Shown piece by piece: positions 1-8,212 of a stretch of 63,174 nt of DNA. Each line of letters starts with the position of its first letter. Within the stretch, counting starts at the first letter, position 1. The position numbers were made by a program, and so were the translations under genes. Below the pieces are notes generated by a model that was not told the origin of the DNA, searched no databases, and saw only the letters and a list, made by a program, of their open reading frames with translations. The DNA comes from Verrucomicrobiales bacterium (GTDB lineage Bacteria; Verrucomicrobiota; Verrucomicrobiia; Verrucomicrobiales; DEV007): positions 25,950 through 89,123 of the forward strand of contig JARGOP010000014.1 of NCBI GenBank assembly GCA_029233965.1, given 5' to 3'.

Positions 1-66
1 GGGGATCGTGATCGCCTCACCCGAATAAAGGAGTGGATGGAAGATGTCCTCGACCTGAACCGCTAG
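1..66 (+). CDS. C-terminal end of a gene cut by the window start
   Basis: Frame 1 is open from the first base and ends at a TAG at 64-66, giving 21 residues that finish in KEWMEDVLDLNR. The charged, helical composition reads like a real C-terminus, and the end lies 15 bases from the convergent gene at 82-750. Nothing can be said about function. It could also be a chance open stretch, since only 66 bases are visible. Confidence 0.45.
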   Translation, partial: GDRDRLTRIKEWMEDVLDLNR

Positions 67-81
67 CAGAACATGCCGGGC

Positions 82-750
82 TCAGTCTTCGTCCTGCAAT
101 TCAATGGACTCCTCATCAGCACGAACGGACGAAGTAATTGCCAGACGATAGGAGCGATTCTTCTCTTTGTTCAACTCGTCGATTTCATGAACAGTGATTT
201 CTTCAGGTAGCGGGACCCGAGCTCCTGCAGGCAGAGATTTCAGTGTCCTGAGGTCGATCCGGTCGAGCCATTCCTTAAGAAACCGCCGCGGCTGATTCTC
301 GCAAAATATTCGAATGAGAAACCGCTCTCCGACCAGAATCTGGGCCTCAAACTCCTTTTCTTCATATTCGATAATGAGGGCGGGGTATCCGGCAATGAGC
401 CGCTTCTCAAATCCATCACCCGTTTGCGGCTCAAAATCTGAGAAGAGGGAGAAAGCCGGTGGGTAGCCGCCGGTATCCTCTATAGAGATGGATACCTTCC
501 GGAGAATCATTTTTTCGCCCTCAACCGCTTCCATTTCAAACTCCCGTTTTGCGACCGTATTGAGCCATTCCTCAAATCCTGAAGAGGCCTTCGACACGGA
601 CAACCTCCACCCTTCGACACGTTCGGGAAGACAGGCAAGCATTTCCGCCGGAGCCGCCGGGAGCATCGCAATGATCGGATTTTCACCCTGCGACGAAGCC
701 GTACCAGGAAAGGTCAGCAACCATAGAAGAGGAACGGGGATTTTTTTCAT
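82..750 (-). CDS. Exported protein of unknown function, last gene of the Verru_Chthon operon
   Basis: Encodes 222 residues beginning with a short basic start and hydrophobic stretch (MKKIPVPLLWLLTF) followed by a likely cleavage site near SSQ, so it is probably secreted. The rest is mixed alpha/beta without a motif I recognise; the C-terminus is very acidic. The start overlaps the stop of the large cassette protein A by 4 bases, so the two are probably translationally coupled. From its place it may be an accessory subunit of the pilin-like apparatus, but this is inferred from position only. Confidence 0.7.
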   Translation of the reverse strand: MKKIPVPLLWLLTFPGTASSQGENPIIAMLPAAPAEMLACLPERVEGWRLSVSKASSGFEEWLNTVAKREFEMEAVEGEKMILRKVSISIEDTGGYPPAFSLFSDFEPQTGDGFEKRLIAGYPALIIEYEEKEFEAQILVGERFLIRIFCENQPRRFLKEWLDRIDLRTLKSLPAGARVPLPEEITVHEIDELNKEKNRSYRLAITSSVRADEESIELQDED

Positions 751-3700
751 TCGTCGAGAAATTTAAAATAGATGACACGATACTTGATCGCCGGTTGCGG
801 AGGGTTGTAGGCCTCCTCGAGACTGCTCGAAGTCCACCTGACACTGCCAAGGGCTCTCGATGCGTATTCGTCCATCTCCACTTCCTGAGGTCCGTCAAAC
901 CAGGGATACATACCGTTCGGATCGAGTGTCAGCCGGTTCCCTCCTCCCTTTCTCAGGGGGGGCGAGCCGGGGAGCTGAAAAAGGGTGTCTGTTGTGGTGC
1001 CGTCCCACCCACTGGTGGACTGATTCTGACGCGCGAGCCGATCCCATCGCCCCATCGAATCGGCATGGGCATTTCCGGGCCGCCCATCCCGCCCAGGCCA
1101 GATGTATCGTTCGATGAGGGCGTAGAAACGCTTCTCTGCCAAAACCTGATCACCATCCTCAAATTCCCCCCACTCCGTGTGCCCGGGAATTTTCCGGACC
1201 ACTTGCGCCGCGCCCCAGAGTCCGAAGGTATTGGACTGCGTCGTGAGGCAGCCTGCCATGTTGCGGAGAAACTCCTCGTTCTCAAATTCGGTCGCGCCCG
1301 GAGTGCTGCGTTGATATCCCTCCACTTTCGAAAGCTCCCCGATGTAGCGGAAAAAATCATACTCCTGGTATGCCTTGATCCCTGAAACGAACTGATCGAT
1401 TTCCGCATCCGGCCGAAGATGGGCAAAGACCGCTTCGAGCGGCTTCGTTCGCGGAGGCGGGCGGAACCATTCGTTACTTTCTGGATAGATCCGCGAATTC
1501 AGATTGATCTGACCGGCCGTACTGTTCATGAACGAAACCGTGGAAAACTCATCCGGGAGGGTCGAATTGATCTTCCATTGATCGTGCTGCATGGGATAGG
1601 TTGCCCCGAGAAGATTCAAAAGGAGAGAATCCGGTGGATCTCCGGATTCAAGTCGCCCTCCGAGGTTGAGGGTTCGCCAGGGCTCCCGACTCTGGATCCC
1701 GGTGTGAAGGACACTCCAGTATCCTTTTGAGGAAACGCGACTCCGTGAGTTGTATTCATCGGGCCGGTTAAGTCCAAAGGTTTTCCCGGCGGATTTTTCC
1801 GGGTCGCGCGCGCTCCCGGGGCCTCTTTGAAAATATCGGAACTTGCTCCGCTCTGAGGCCGTTCTTTCCGGCTCGAGGAGCGTTCCCCCGATCGCATTCG
1901 GAGAACCGGGAGTGCCTCCACCCTCCGTATCGATGATCCACTCCTCTTTATGTGAGCTGAGGCGGGGATCATTGATCTGCCAGGATACCGTTTCCCGGTC
2001 GCCGGTTCGAAGATCAAGGGAGAAGGTGGCCTGAAGCGTGTCCTCCTCATCTTCCCCCAAAGGAATCATCTGACGGGGTCGCCTACTGTCCGAACTCACC
2101 GTCATTCCAAGCCGCCAATTCACCTTAAAGCTGATCCGGGGATTCTTCCTGATATCTATCTCGGCCGCTTCATCGCTGATATCGGGCTGGTTGTCCTCAG
2201 GATTAGCGAGGAAACGGGACCGTTTTCCAAGGTATCGCCACGGGCTTGAGACGAGAACCCGGTTCTGGACGACTTTATTCGGGTGAAAATCGGAGGCGAT
2301 CCTTACTTTGTTTCCTGCCACCGCGCTGAGAGAGCCGAGACTGCGGCGATCGACAAGTCTCTTGGGTTTTCCATTACGGTTAAAGAGGACCTCACCGGTC
2401 TCATCATCAACCCGGTTCTTCGAGGGGTTGTAGTTCCAGTTTCGATCCGGACGACCCTCCCCCGCTTCTCGATTTGGCGGTCCCAACTCATAGATCGCCG
2501 GCACCCCGGGGATTCCGCCACCCATTTCTACTTTGAAATAATCGACGCGCATCGGGAGCGCGTTCAGATACGCAACCGGGCCGAGTCCATGCATGAAATA
2601 TTCCACTTCATATCGCACCCCTATCTGTCGCTTCGTGGGACTCCCTCCGGGAGCTGGGAATGATTTAAAGTGAAGACGAACTTCCGTGATGTGCGGTCCC
2701 GGGGTCTGGGGAAGCATTGGGATCGTCTCTGCCGGACCTGCCCCGGGCGGCTCTAAGTCCACCTCCCAGTAGTGCCGCTCCGGGTTCGCCTTCGGCCGCT
2801 CGGTCGCATGCGGCGAATAGAGAACCGAAGTCGATCGAAGGCCAAGGTCCCGGGTCGAATTGATTTCCATCTTCGCTCTCATCGTTGTCGTCGCCATCCG
2901 GGCCATGGTGAGCATGTTCAGAGCGATCTGGTAACATTCCGCCTCGCCGTATTTCCCGATAAAACTTTTTCCATAGCCGGGCCACTCCCGGGAAAAATAG
3001 CGCATCAGCATTTCCAACTGGGCACGATTCACCACATTGGCGGCGTGAACTTTCCCTTTCTCTTCATCTTCGAACTCATGCGTAAACCCGAGACTTCCGA
3101 GTAGAGAATTGAGGTGAAGAACTCCGCTGATCTCGTAGTCGGGATCTTTTACTTCAGGACCGTTGTAAACGAAAGGAAGCTGATAAAGCGGACCGGCTTC
3201 CAGCGAAAGCGGATAGTTCGTCGTAAAAAAACGGGAGCGCCCAAAAGCATTGAATTCCGGAGCACGACTATAAAACGTGAGATGAAATTTATTTCGATGA
3301 TACCATTCCTGCCGGTCCCTCTCCGGCATATCGACGAATTCGAGAATCGATTCGGGGTACCGGCTGAATCCGCGAAGCCACGCATGCGCTAGAAGCTTCT
3401 CCTCGAGAAGATCCTTCCGATCGTCAAAGAGAACGTCGAGGTTGATAGAGCGCGGCTGTCCGAGGCCCCATTCGCGATCCTGACTCTTGGCGTTAAACTC
3501 CACATCTCCGGCTCCACCGGTAAAAAGCGGTGGCATCATTCCGAGAGCATATTGCTCGTAGAAACGCTCCGTGTCGACCTTCCCCCGCGACGGCTTTCCC
3601 AGCGCGACATTGAAATTGATCCGTGCGCTCTCGTCATCGATCCAGAACGCATACCGTGAGGAAATTGGATTATCTGAATCAGCAGGTTCCCCGGGGTTCC

Positions 3701-4250
3701 GGAGGACTGGTACCCACTTCACTCTCATCGGGGGGATCTCAGCGTTACTCCCGGCGCGATCTCCTTCCGACATGACAATGGGGGGAAATTCTCTTCCGGG
3801 AATTGGTTCGTTCAAGTCGACTGAGGAGACATCGGGGTCAATGGTGTCGTTCGGATCGCTCTCCGCGACTCCGGTGTGGAGAGGGACATAAACGATGCTC
3901 CCGCTGTCATCAAACAGAGTGATCCGGCCCGGATTGACCGCCCAGTTGCGCGCCGGGGTTCCCGCCGCCGATTCATGAATCATGGAGGGCTCCGGGATCG
4001 CTGTCCTCAGGATATCGATACCATGACTGACGGTTCCCTGCGCCACCATCTTCACTTCCTGAGTGTGAGCAAATGCATGAGCAGCCCTCTGCTCGATCTG
4101 CATCGTGCTGAAGTAGGCCAATGTCAGGATCGCGAGCATGGAGACTACCAGCAGGACCATGACCAACGCCCCCCCCCGACGGGAGAACCTTCTTCCATCC
4201 GATCGATCCGGAAGGAAGACTGAATGGCGCGGAGGTTCGATCATTCTCAC
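747..4250 (-). CDS. Verru_Chthon cassette protein A (large pilin-associated protein)
   Basis: Encodes 1167 residues. After about 25 basic residues comes one hydrophobic segment (residues about 27-48, GGALVMVLLVVSMLAILTLAY) and then a long extracytoplasmic region, the layout of PilX/GspK-like minor pseudopilins. Length, position and partners match the Verru_Chthon cassette protein A family, known from Verrucomicrobium and Chthoniobacter as one of four genes found together. It overlaps gene C upstream and the 222-residue gene downstream by 4 bases each. The role is unproven; by analogy with type II secretion and type IV pili it may sit at the tip of, or be carried by, a short pseudopilus. Confidence 0.85.
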   Translation of the reverse strand: MRMIEPPRHSVFLPDRSDGRRFSRRGGALVMVLLVVSMLAILTLAYFSTMQIEQRAAHAFAHTQEVKMVAQGTVSHGIDILRTAIPEPSMIHESAAGTPARNWAVNPGRITLFDDSGSIVYVPLHTGVAESDPNDTIDPDVSSVDLNEPIPGREFPPIVMSEGDRAGSNAEIPPMRVKWVPVLRNPGEPADSDNPISSRYAFWIDDESARINFNVALGKPSRGKVDTERFYEQYALGMMPPLFTGGAGDVEFNAKSQDREWGLGQPRSINLDVLFDDRKDLLEEKLLAHAWLRGFSRYPESILEFVDMPERDRQEWYHRNKFHLTFYSRAPEFNAFGRSRFFTTNYPLSLEAGPLYQLPFVYNGPEVKDPDYEISGVLHLNSLLGSLGFTHEFEDEEKGKVHAANVVNRAQLEMLMRYFSREWPGYGKSFIGKYGEAECYQIALNMLTMARMATTTMRAKMEINSTRDLGLRSTSVLYSPHATERPKANPERHYWEVDLEPPGAGPAETIPMLPQTPGPHITEVRLHFKSFPAPGGSPTKRQIGVRYEVEYFMHGLGPVAYLNALPMRVDYFKVEMGGGIPGVPAIYELGPPNREAGEGRPDRNWNYNPSKNRVDDETGEVLFNRNGKPKRLVDRRSLGSLSAVAGNKVRIASDFHPNKVVQNRVLVSSPWRYLGKRSRFLANPEDNQPDISDEAAEIDIRKNPRISFKVNWRLGMTVSSDSRRPRQMIPLGEDEEDTLQATFSLDLRTGDRETVSWQINDPRLSSHKEEWIIDTEGGGTPGSPNAIGGTLLEPERTASERSKFRYFQRGPGSARDPEKSAGKTFGLNRPDEYNSRSRVSSKGYWSVLHTGIQSREPWRTLNLGGRLESGDPPDSLLLNLLGATYPMQHDQWKINSTLPDEFSTVSFMNSTAGQINLNSRIYPESNEWFRPPPRTKPLEAVFAHLRPDAEIDQFVSGIKAYQEYDFFRYIGELSKVEGYQRSTPGATEFENEEFLRNMAGCLTTQSNTFGLWGAAQVVRKIPGHTEWGEFEDGDQVLAEKRFYALIERYIWPGRDGRPGNAHADSMGRWDRLARQNQSTSGWDGTTTDTLFQLPGSPPLRKGGGNRLTLDPNGMYPWFDGPQEVEMDEYASRALGSVRWTSSSLEEAYNPPQPAIKYRVIYFKFLDE

Positions 4251-5269
4251 GTTCCGTTCACCAACTTAACTCTCGTCGTAAAAACCTCCGCCTCATCGAT
4301 TCCTAATTCCCTGAGTCTCTGCAAATAGAGCTGCACTGAGGCATCCATATCGAGTACTCTGCCGACGAAAACAGATTCCATTTCGGGGATTTCCCGATCC
4401 TTTGAAAGCAGACTCTCATCGACCGTGACAAGACTGATTTCGATATCGGCAGGCAGACGATTAGCTTTCATCACCTGTGGTGTTTCCCTCAGAAACTCGG
4501 TCGATTCCCCGGAATCGAACGGGACAGTCGTCGCCATCTGAAAATAGGCGGCGGAGTTGTAGATCAGCTCACTCTTCGGGTGATTCTTGGTTTTCGAAAG
4601 CCAGGGAACGGGATTACCAAGAAGATCTTGGCACTGCACCCAGAATGCGACGACACCATCGGCAGCCGTAGACACCACCACTCCTTTATTTTGCGGATCT
4701 TCTTCATCAAAAGTCTTCATGTCCCAGTGATCGGTGAACCAGCGCGCCGAGACGGGATCCGTTCTCATCGAGAGATCGCGGGCATCCTCTCTGTTAACCA
4801 TGCGAGGAAAGTTGCCCTCGGGATCATCGGAACGGATATAGATTCGTTTGAGTCGATAGAATCCACGCTCTCCATCACGGAATAGATAGTAGCCCACGCA
4901 CCTCAGGGCACCGGATTCTCCCAGGGGCGCCATCCAGAGAAGAGCCGGTGAAAGTGGTGCGACGTTTTCGGCTCCCGCGTCGGCAAGTTCCTCACCGGGC
5001 AGCACGATAAACTGCATCCGGGTATCCACGACGGCCGGAGTCAGCTCCCTCGTTATCATCTCAAGCGCTCCCCTGGCCCGCTGATAAGTCTCAATGCGGC
5101 GCCCGCTTTCAATCCACGTCGATGTCACCGGAGGCACCGCGGCGAGAAGAATGGACATGAGAACCGCCATGACCGAGAAAGCGACTATCATTTCAACAAT
5201 ACTGAACGCTTCATTCATGGATGAAGCACTTTTATCAGAGCGCCCGGTTTGAAAACCTCTCTTTTCCAT
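4247..5269 (-). CDS. Verru_Chthon cassette protein C (prepilin-like)
   Basis: Encodes 340 residues. A prepilin-type methylation motif (NEAFSIVEM, with Glu at position +5 after the processing site) near residue 20 is followed by a hydrophobic helix (MIVAFSVMAVLMSILLAAVP). This predicts cleavage and N-methylation by a prepilin peptidase and assembly through the hydrophobic helix. Length and gene order fit Verru_Chthon cassette protein C. It follows gene B after 7 bases and overlaps gene A by 4, so it lies in one transcription unit. The globular part has no recognisable enzyme motif. Confidence 0.85.
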   Translation of the reverse strand: MEKRGFQTGRSDKSASSMNEAFSIVEMIVAFSVMAVLMSILLAAVPPVTSTWIESGRRIETYQRARGALEMITRELTPAVVDTRMQFIVLPGEELADAGAENVAPLSPALLWMAPLGESGALRCVGYYLFRDGERGFYRLKRIYIRSDDPEGNFPRMVNREDARDLSMRTDPVSARWFTDHWDMKTFDEEDPQNKGVVVSTAADGVVAFWVQCQDLLGNPVPWLSKTKNHPKSELIYNSAAYFQMATTVPFDSGESTEFLRETPQVMKANRLPADIEISLVTVDESLLSKDREIPEMESVFVGRVLDMDASVQLYLQRLRELGIDEAEVFTTRVKLVNGT

Positions 5270-5276
5270 TTTTCCG

Positions 5277-5819
5277 TCAGTATTCTATTTTCGGTTGATA
5301 CATTGGATCGATGGCTTCCCAGTCCGGCCCCGTCAAGGTCGTCAGGAAATAGCTCAGGCTGGATTTCGGTTCGTCGCCACCGAGAGGATTACCATTCTTG
5401 TCGATCGGCCAGAAAATGGAAACCACGGCGGCATGAAGGTCGCGGGTGTGCCTGTAGGGAGCTGTTGCCGGAGCCTTTCTAAGCTCAATCTCGACTCGGA
5501 AAAAGCGATCAGTCCCTACCTCACCGGAGACTCGGCCACCGATCCCTTCCGCCCAGAAACGACCCTGCTGATCATAAAAAAAAGGGGATTCATCCACCTC
5601 TCCCGGGGTGAGTATTTTCCCCTTGATACGATCATGCACATCCTCCAAAACCGTCCCAATCGCCGTCTGGTCGGCACCGTCCCGACTCGACTCCATCGCG
5701 TAGGGGAGCATACCGAGAAGAGAGACGAGAGCGATCGCGGCAATCCCGACGGAAAGAACGACCTCGACGAGAGAGAAGGCTCCCTCGTTTAAAGAAACGC
5801 TGCGGATTCGGTTTTTCAT
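5277..5819 (-). CDS. Verru_Chthon cassette protein B (prepilin-like)
   Basis: Encodes 180 residues with an N-terminal prepilin motif (EGAFSLVEV) at about residues 12-20 and the usual hydrophobic helix behind it (VVLSVGIAAIALVSLLGML). The processing site would be before the Phe. It matches the position and size of Verru_Chthon cassette protein B. Start and the stop of gene D share one base (5819), so the pair is probably coupled. It resembles minor pseudopilins of type II secretion (GspI-like), but the C-terminal domain is not one I can place. Confidence 0.85.
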   Translation of the reverse strand: MKNRIRSVSLNEGAFSLVEVVLSVGIAAIALVSLLGMLPYAMESSRDGADQTAIGTVLEDVHDRIKGKILTPGEVDESPFFYDQQGRFWAEGIGGRVSGEVGTDRFFRVEIELRKAPATAPYRHTRDLHAAVVSIFWPIDKNGNPLGGDEPKSSLSYFLTTLTGPDWEAIDPMYQPKIEY

Positions 5820-6535
5820 CAGGGGCGATAAACGCGAGTTCTCCCCGTAAGGGTATCGATCGAAAACTGAGCCCAGTTGGCGACGTCGCGATCAGCTGAA
5901 GTTTCATTTCCGGGGCGCATCACGAGGACAAGATTGCGCAGAGAGGCGGAAGGAGCCGAGGCTCTCCCCGCAGGCGAAAACTCAACATATCGAAACCGGT
6001 TTACTCCACTTCCGTTTCGATCCTCTTTTTCAAACACATTTTCGGGGAGGCTCATGAGATAATCTCCCCGGACAGAGGATGGATCTTCGCGGTAGTATTC
6101 CGACTCTTTCACGTAGCGGGGAAATTCCACTTCGAAAACAACATCATCGGAGAGATGCTCCCAACTCTTATACTGCTCAAAACGACGCGAGCGTCTGTCC
6201 CACGCGAAGGCTGTGTAGGCACGGAAGTTTCTCTCTTTTTCTGTGCCTGACTCTTCGACGATCACCACGCGGACCACGGTGCGACGGGCAATAGCTTCAC
6301 TTCGGCAGAGAGTGATGAAATCTGCAAACTCTCTCGCAGAAACAGAGAGGCTCGTGGAACGGAGCGTGGTCAGGGATCCGATCACAGCCCCTGACACCGC
6401 TGACATGATCGCCAGCACGACGATCATTTCCGTTAGAGAGAAGCCCGCACGCGCTCGTTTCGAAACCGATGGATATGGATAACTGCTTAAATATGGATGT
6501 CTCCGCATCAAATTCGAGAGTAGCGGAGTCTCCAA
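5819..6535 (-). CDS. Verru_Chthon cassette protein D (prepilin-like)
   Basis: Encodes 238 residues. The prepilin motif RAGFSLTEM lies near residues 29-37 and is followed by a hydrophobic helix (IVVLAIMSAVSGAVIGSL), which resembles GspH/FimT-type pseudopilins. Size and order fit Verru_Chthon cassette protein D. It is the first gene of the minus-strand operon D-B-C-A-orphan. The start at 6535 gives a leader of 30 residues; a start at 6508 (MRRHPYLS) gives a shorter leader and is equally possible. No ATPase or prepilin peptidase is encoded nearby, so the assembly machinery must be elsewhere. Confidence 0.85.
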   Translation of the reverse strand: METPLLSNLMRRHPYLSSYPYPSVSKRARAGFSLTEMIVVLAIMSAVSGAVIGSLTTLRSTSLSVSAREFADFITLCRSEAIARRTVVRVVIVEESGTEKERNFRAYTAFAWDRRSRRFEQYKSWEHLSDDVVFEVEFPRYVKESEYYREDPSSVRGDYLMSLPENVFEKEDRNGSGVNRFRYVEFSPAGRASAPSASLRNLVLVMRPGNETSADRDVANWAQFSIDTLTGRTRVYRP

Positions 6536-6649
6536 GACATTTACAATGTAAAACAGTCATCTTTTTGGCCGCTCGCCACTATTTTCAGGAGAACTTTATT
6601 TCTGTCATGTGTTTGCCGCGATGGGTTATTCTTTGACGGTATTGATTCC

Positions 6650-7254
6650 ATGAGATCTCCCCTCCCATTTTGTTTCACCACCCTTGTTTTCATTTCGCCG
6701 GTCCTCGCGATCGAGTTCGAAGCGGATATTCTTCCGATCTTCGCGAGCAAATGCACCAATTGCCACCTGGAGGGAATTTAAAAGGAGGAGTCGGGCTTGA
6801 TCTCGATGAAATCGCCAAAGAAATCGGAGACGGCAAGACAATCGTTCCCTGCGCCCCTGACAAGAGCGACCTTTTCGAACTCGTCTCCCTACCAGAGGAA
6901 GGCGGCGATAGAATGCCCCCCGGAGGGCAAAGGACGACCGCTTTCCGTCAATGAACTCGCCAGGCTGAAAGAATGGATCGAAACAGGAGCCATCATCGGC
7001 GCCGGGGAGCCGGCCATGACCGGAGCTGACACCACAGAGGCCGACCATCCCAAACGGCCTGAACCAATTGCGGGTGCCTGGACCAACACGAGCGGAGAGA
7101 TAATTCAGGCAACTCTCATCCGCGTCGGGGGAGCAACGCCATTCTCCGCATGGACACGAAGGATAACCCCTGTTCGATTGATAATCTCGATTCTACCGCC
7201 AAGGCCGCGATCAAAAAATACGCCGACCCGTGGACCAAGTCAAAAGGGCACTAA
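6650..7254 (+). pseudogene. Broken planctomycete-type cytochrome c (PSCyt1-like) gene with an SHD1-like tail
   Basis: Reading from an ATG at 6650 gives a signal peptide and a haem-binding CTNCH (FEADILPIFASKCTNCH), then a stop. The family pattern continues in the -1 frame (KGGVGLDLDEIAKEIGDGKT ... DRMPPGG), returns to the first frame near 6925 (LSVNELARLKEWIETGA) and then, after a stretch resembling SLA1-homology repeats (AWTNTSGEIIQATLIRV), shifts again near 7128 to end at TAA 7254 (KKYADPWTKSKGH). Together the pieces form one plausible protein: signal, cytochrome c domain of the type fused to DUF1549 proteins, SHD1-like domain. All three shifts sit in or next to base runs, so sequencing error cannot be excluded, but genuine decay is likely. 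Confidence 0.75.
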
Positions 7255-7355
7255 TAACGCCTACTCTGCCGGAGCAAGCCTGTTGCGGGGATATTTCTGT
7301 CCTCAGCACCGGCGTGGACGAGGAGCGGAATGTCCTCGTCCCACCAGACACCATG

Positions 7356-8135
7356 CTACTCAACCTTGAGAGGTCCCACGCCCCGTAGCTTCGCATGAAC
7401 CTTCGCGGTCTTCCCCATGTAGTGCTCCATGGGATATTCAAAGGCGGCGAGACGAATGTGTTCCTTCATCTTTTCCTCTTCGCCAATCGCTTCGAAATAA
7501 AGTCCCAGGTAGAGGTGGGCGTAGCAAAGGTGGTTCCGCTCTTCATCTGAAAGGATGTTGTCAGTGTTCGGAGCAGCCGCGCTCAGGACCTCTTCGACCG
7601 AACCGCGTCCGGCAAAGAGATCGTGGACCTCCTTCATCGGAATCCGCGAATCCCGCTCGATCGGAATGAGCTCTTTCTGTGCCGCCTCTACCTTTCCCCC
7701 GGGCGCTCTCACCGCGCAGAGAAAGTGCCAGACAGCATTTTCGACATCCTGAGTGTTCACCGTCTGGTGGCGTTCGAACTGGGCCTTCCCCTCCTCGTAT
7801 TTCTCTGCGTAGTAGTAGGAGAGTCCGCGCTGCCAATGATGCGGATCCTGATCCGGAATGTAGGCGAGAAAGGCATCGAAGTCGGCAATCGACTCATCGA
7901 TTCTGGCATGGAAAAAGTGGTCTTCTCCACGCCGTTGCAGGGAGGCCGCACGAACCCGAACCCAGGAGCTGTCGTCCGGAATTTCGGCGGTGAGGCTGAT
8001 TACGGTATCAAAGTCCCCGCTCTGATAGGCTTCCATCACTTCGGCCCCGACCTCTTCGGAGAGGGAGTCATCCCGGGCCATGCCGCAGGCGGTCAGTGAA
8101 AGGGCCATACTGAAGGCGAAAAGAGTTCGAATCAT
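7356..8135 (-). CDS. TPR-repeat lipoprotein
   Basis: Encodes 259 residues from the ATG at 8135, chosen because it begins a lipoprotein signal (MIRTLFAFSMALSLTAC, lipobox LTAC, Cys17). A longer upstream frame has no signal. The mature part is all-helical with tetratricopeptide-like pairs (QSGDFDTVISLTAEI; DHFFHARIDESIADFDAFLAYI; HHWQRGLSYYYAEKYEEGKAQFERH), in the style of NlpI-type proteins. It should be anchored to a membrane and act as a protein-binding scaffold; partners are unknown. It stands alone, with a terminator just upstream that separates it from the oxidoreductase gene. Confidence 0.75.
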   Translation of the reverse strand: MIRTLFAFSMALSLTACGMARDDSLSEEVGAEVMEAYQSGDFDTVISLTAEIPDDSSWVRVRAASLQRRGEDHFFHARIDESIADFDAFLAYIPDQDPHHWQRGLSYYYAEKYEEGKAQFERHQTVNTQDVENAVWHFLCAVRAPGGKVEAAQKELIPIERDSRIPMKEVHDLFAGRGSVEEVLSAAAPNTDNILSDEERNHLCYAHLYLGLYFEAIGEEEKMKEHIRLAAFEYPMEHYMGKTAKVHAKLRGVGPLKVE

Positions 8136-8150
8136 CCCGCAGTGTTCACG

Positions 8151-8180
8151 AAAAACGGGAGCCCGTAAAGAGCTCCCGTT
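8151..8180 (-). terminator. Rho-independent terminator of the oxidoreductase gene
   Basis: A perfect 9-bp stem (AACGGGAGC, 8154-8162, with GCTCCCGTT, 8172-8180) and 9-base loop; read on the minus strand it runs straight into five T residues. It lies 33 bases beyond the stop of the gene at 8213-9655 and just before the start of the lipoprotein gene. Confidence 0.85.
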
Positions 8181-8212
8181 CGGCGTAAAAACGTTTCGCT
8201 TGATGCGTCCGC

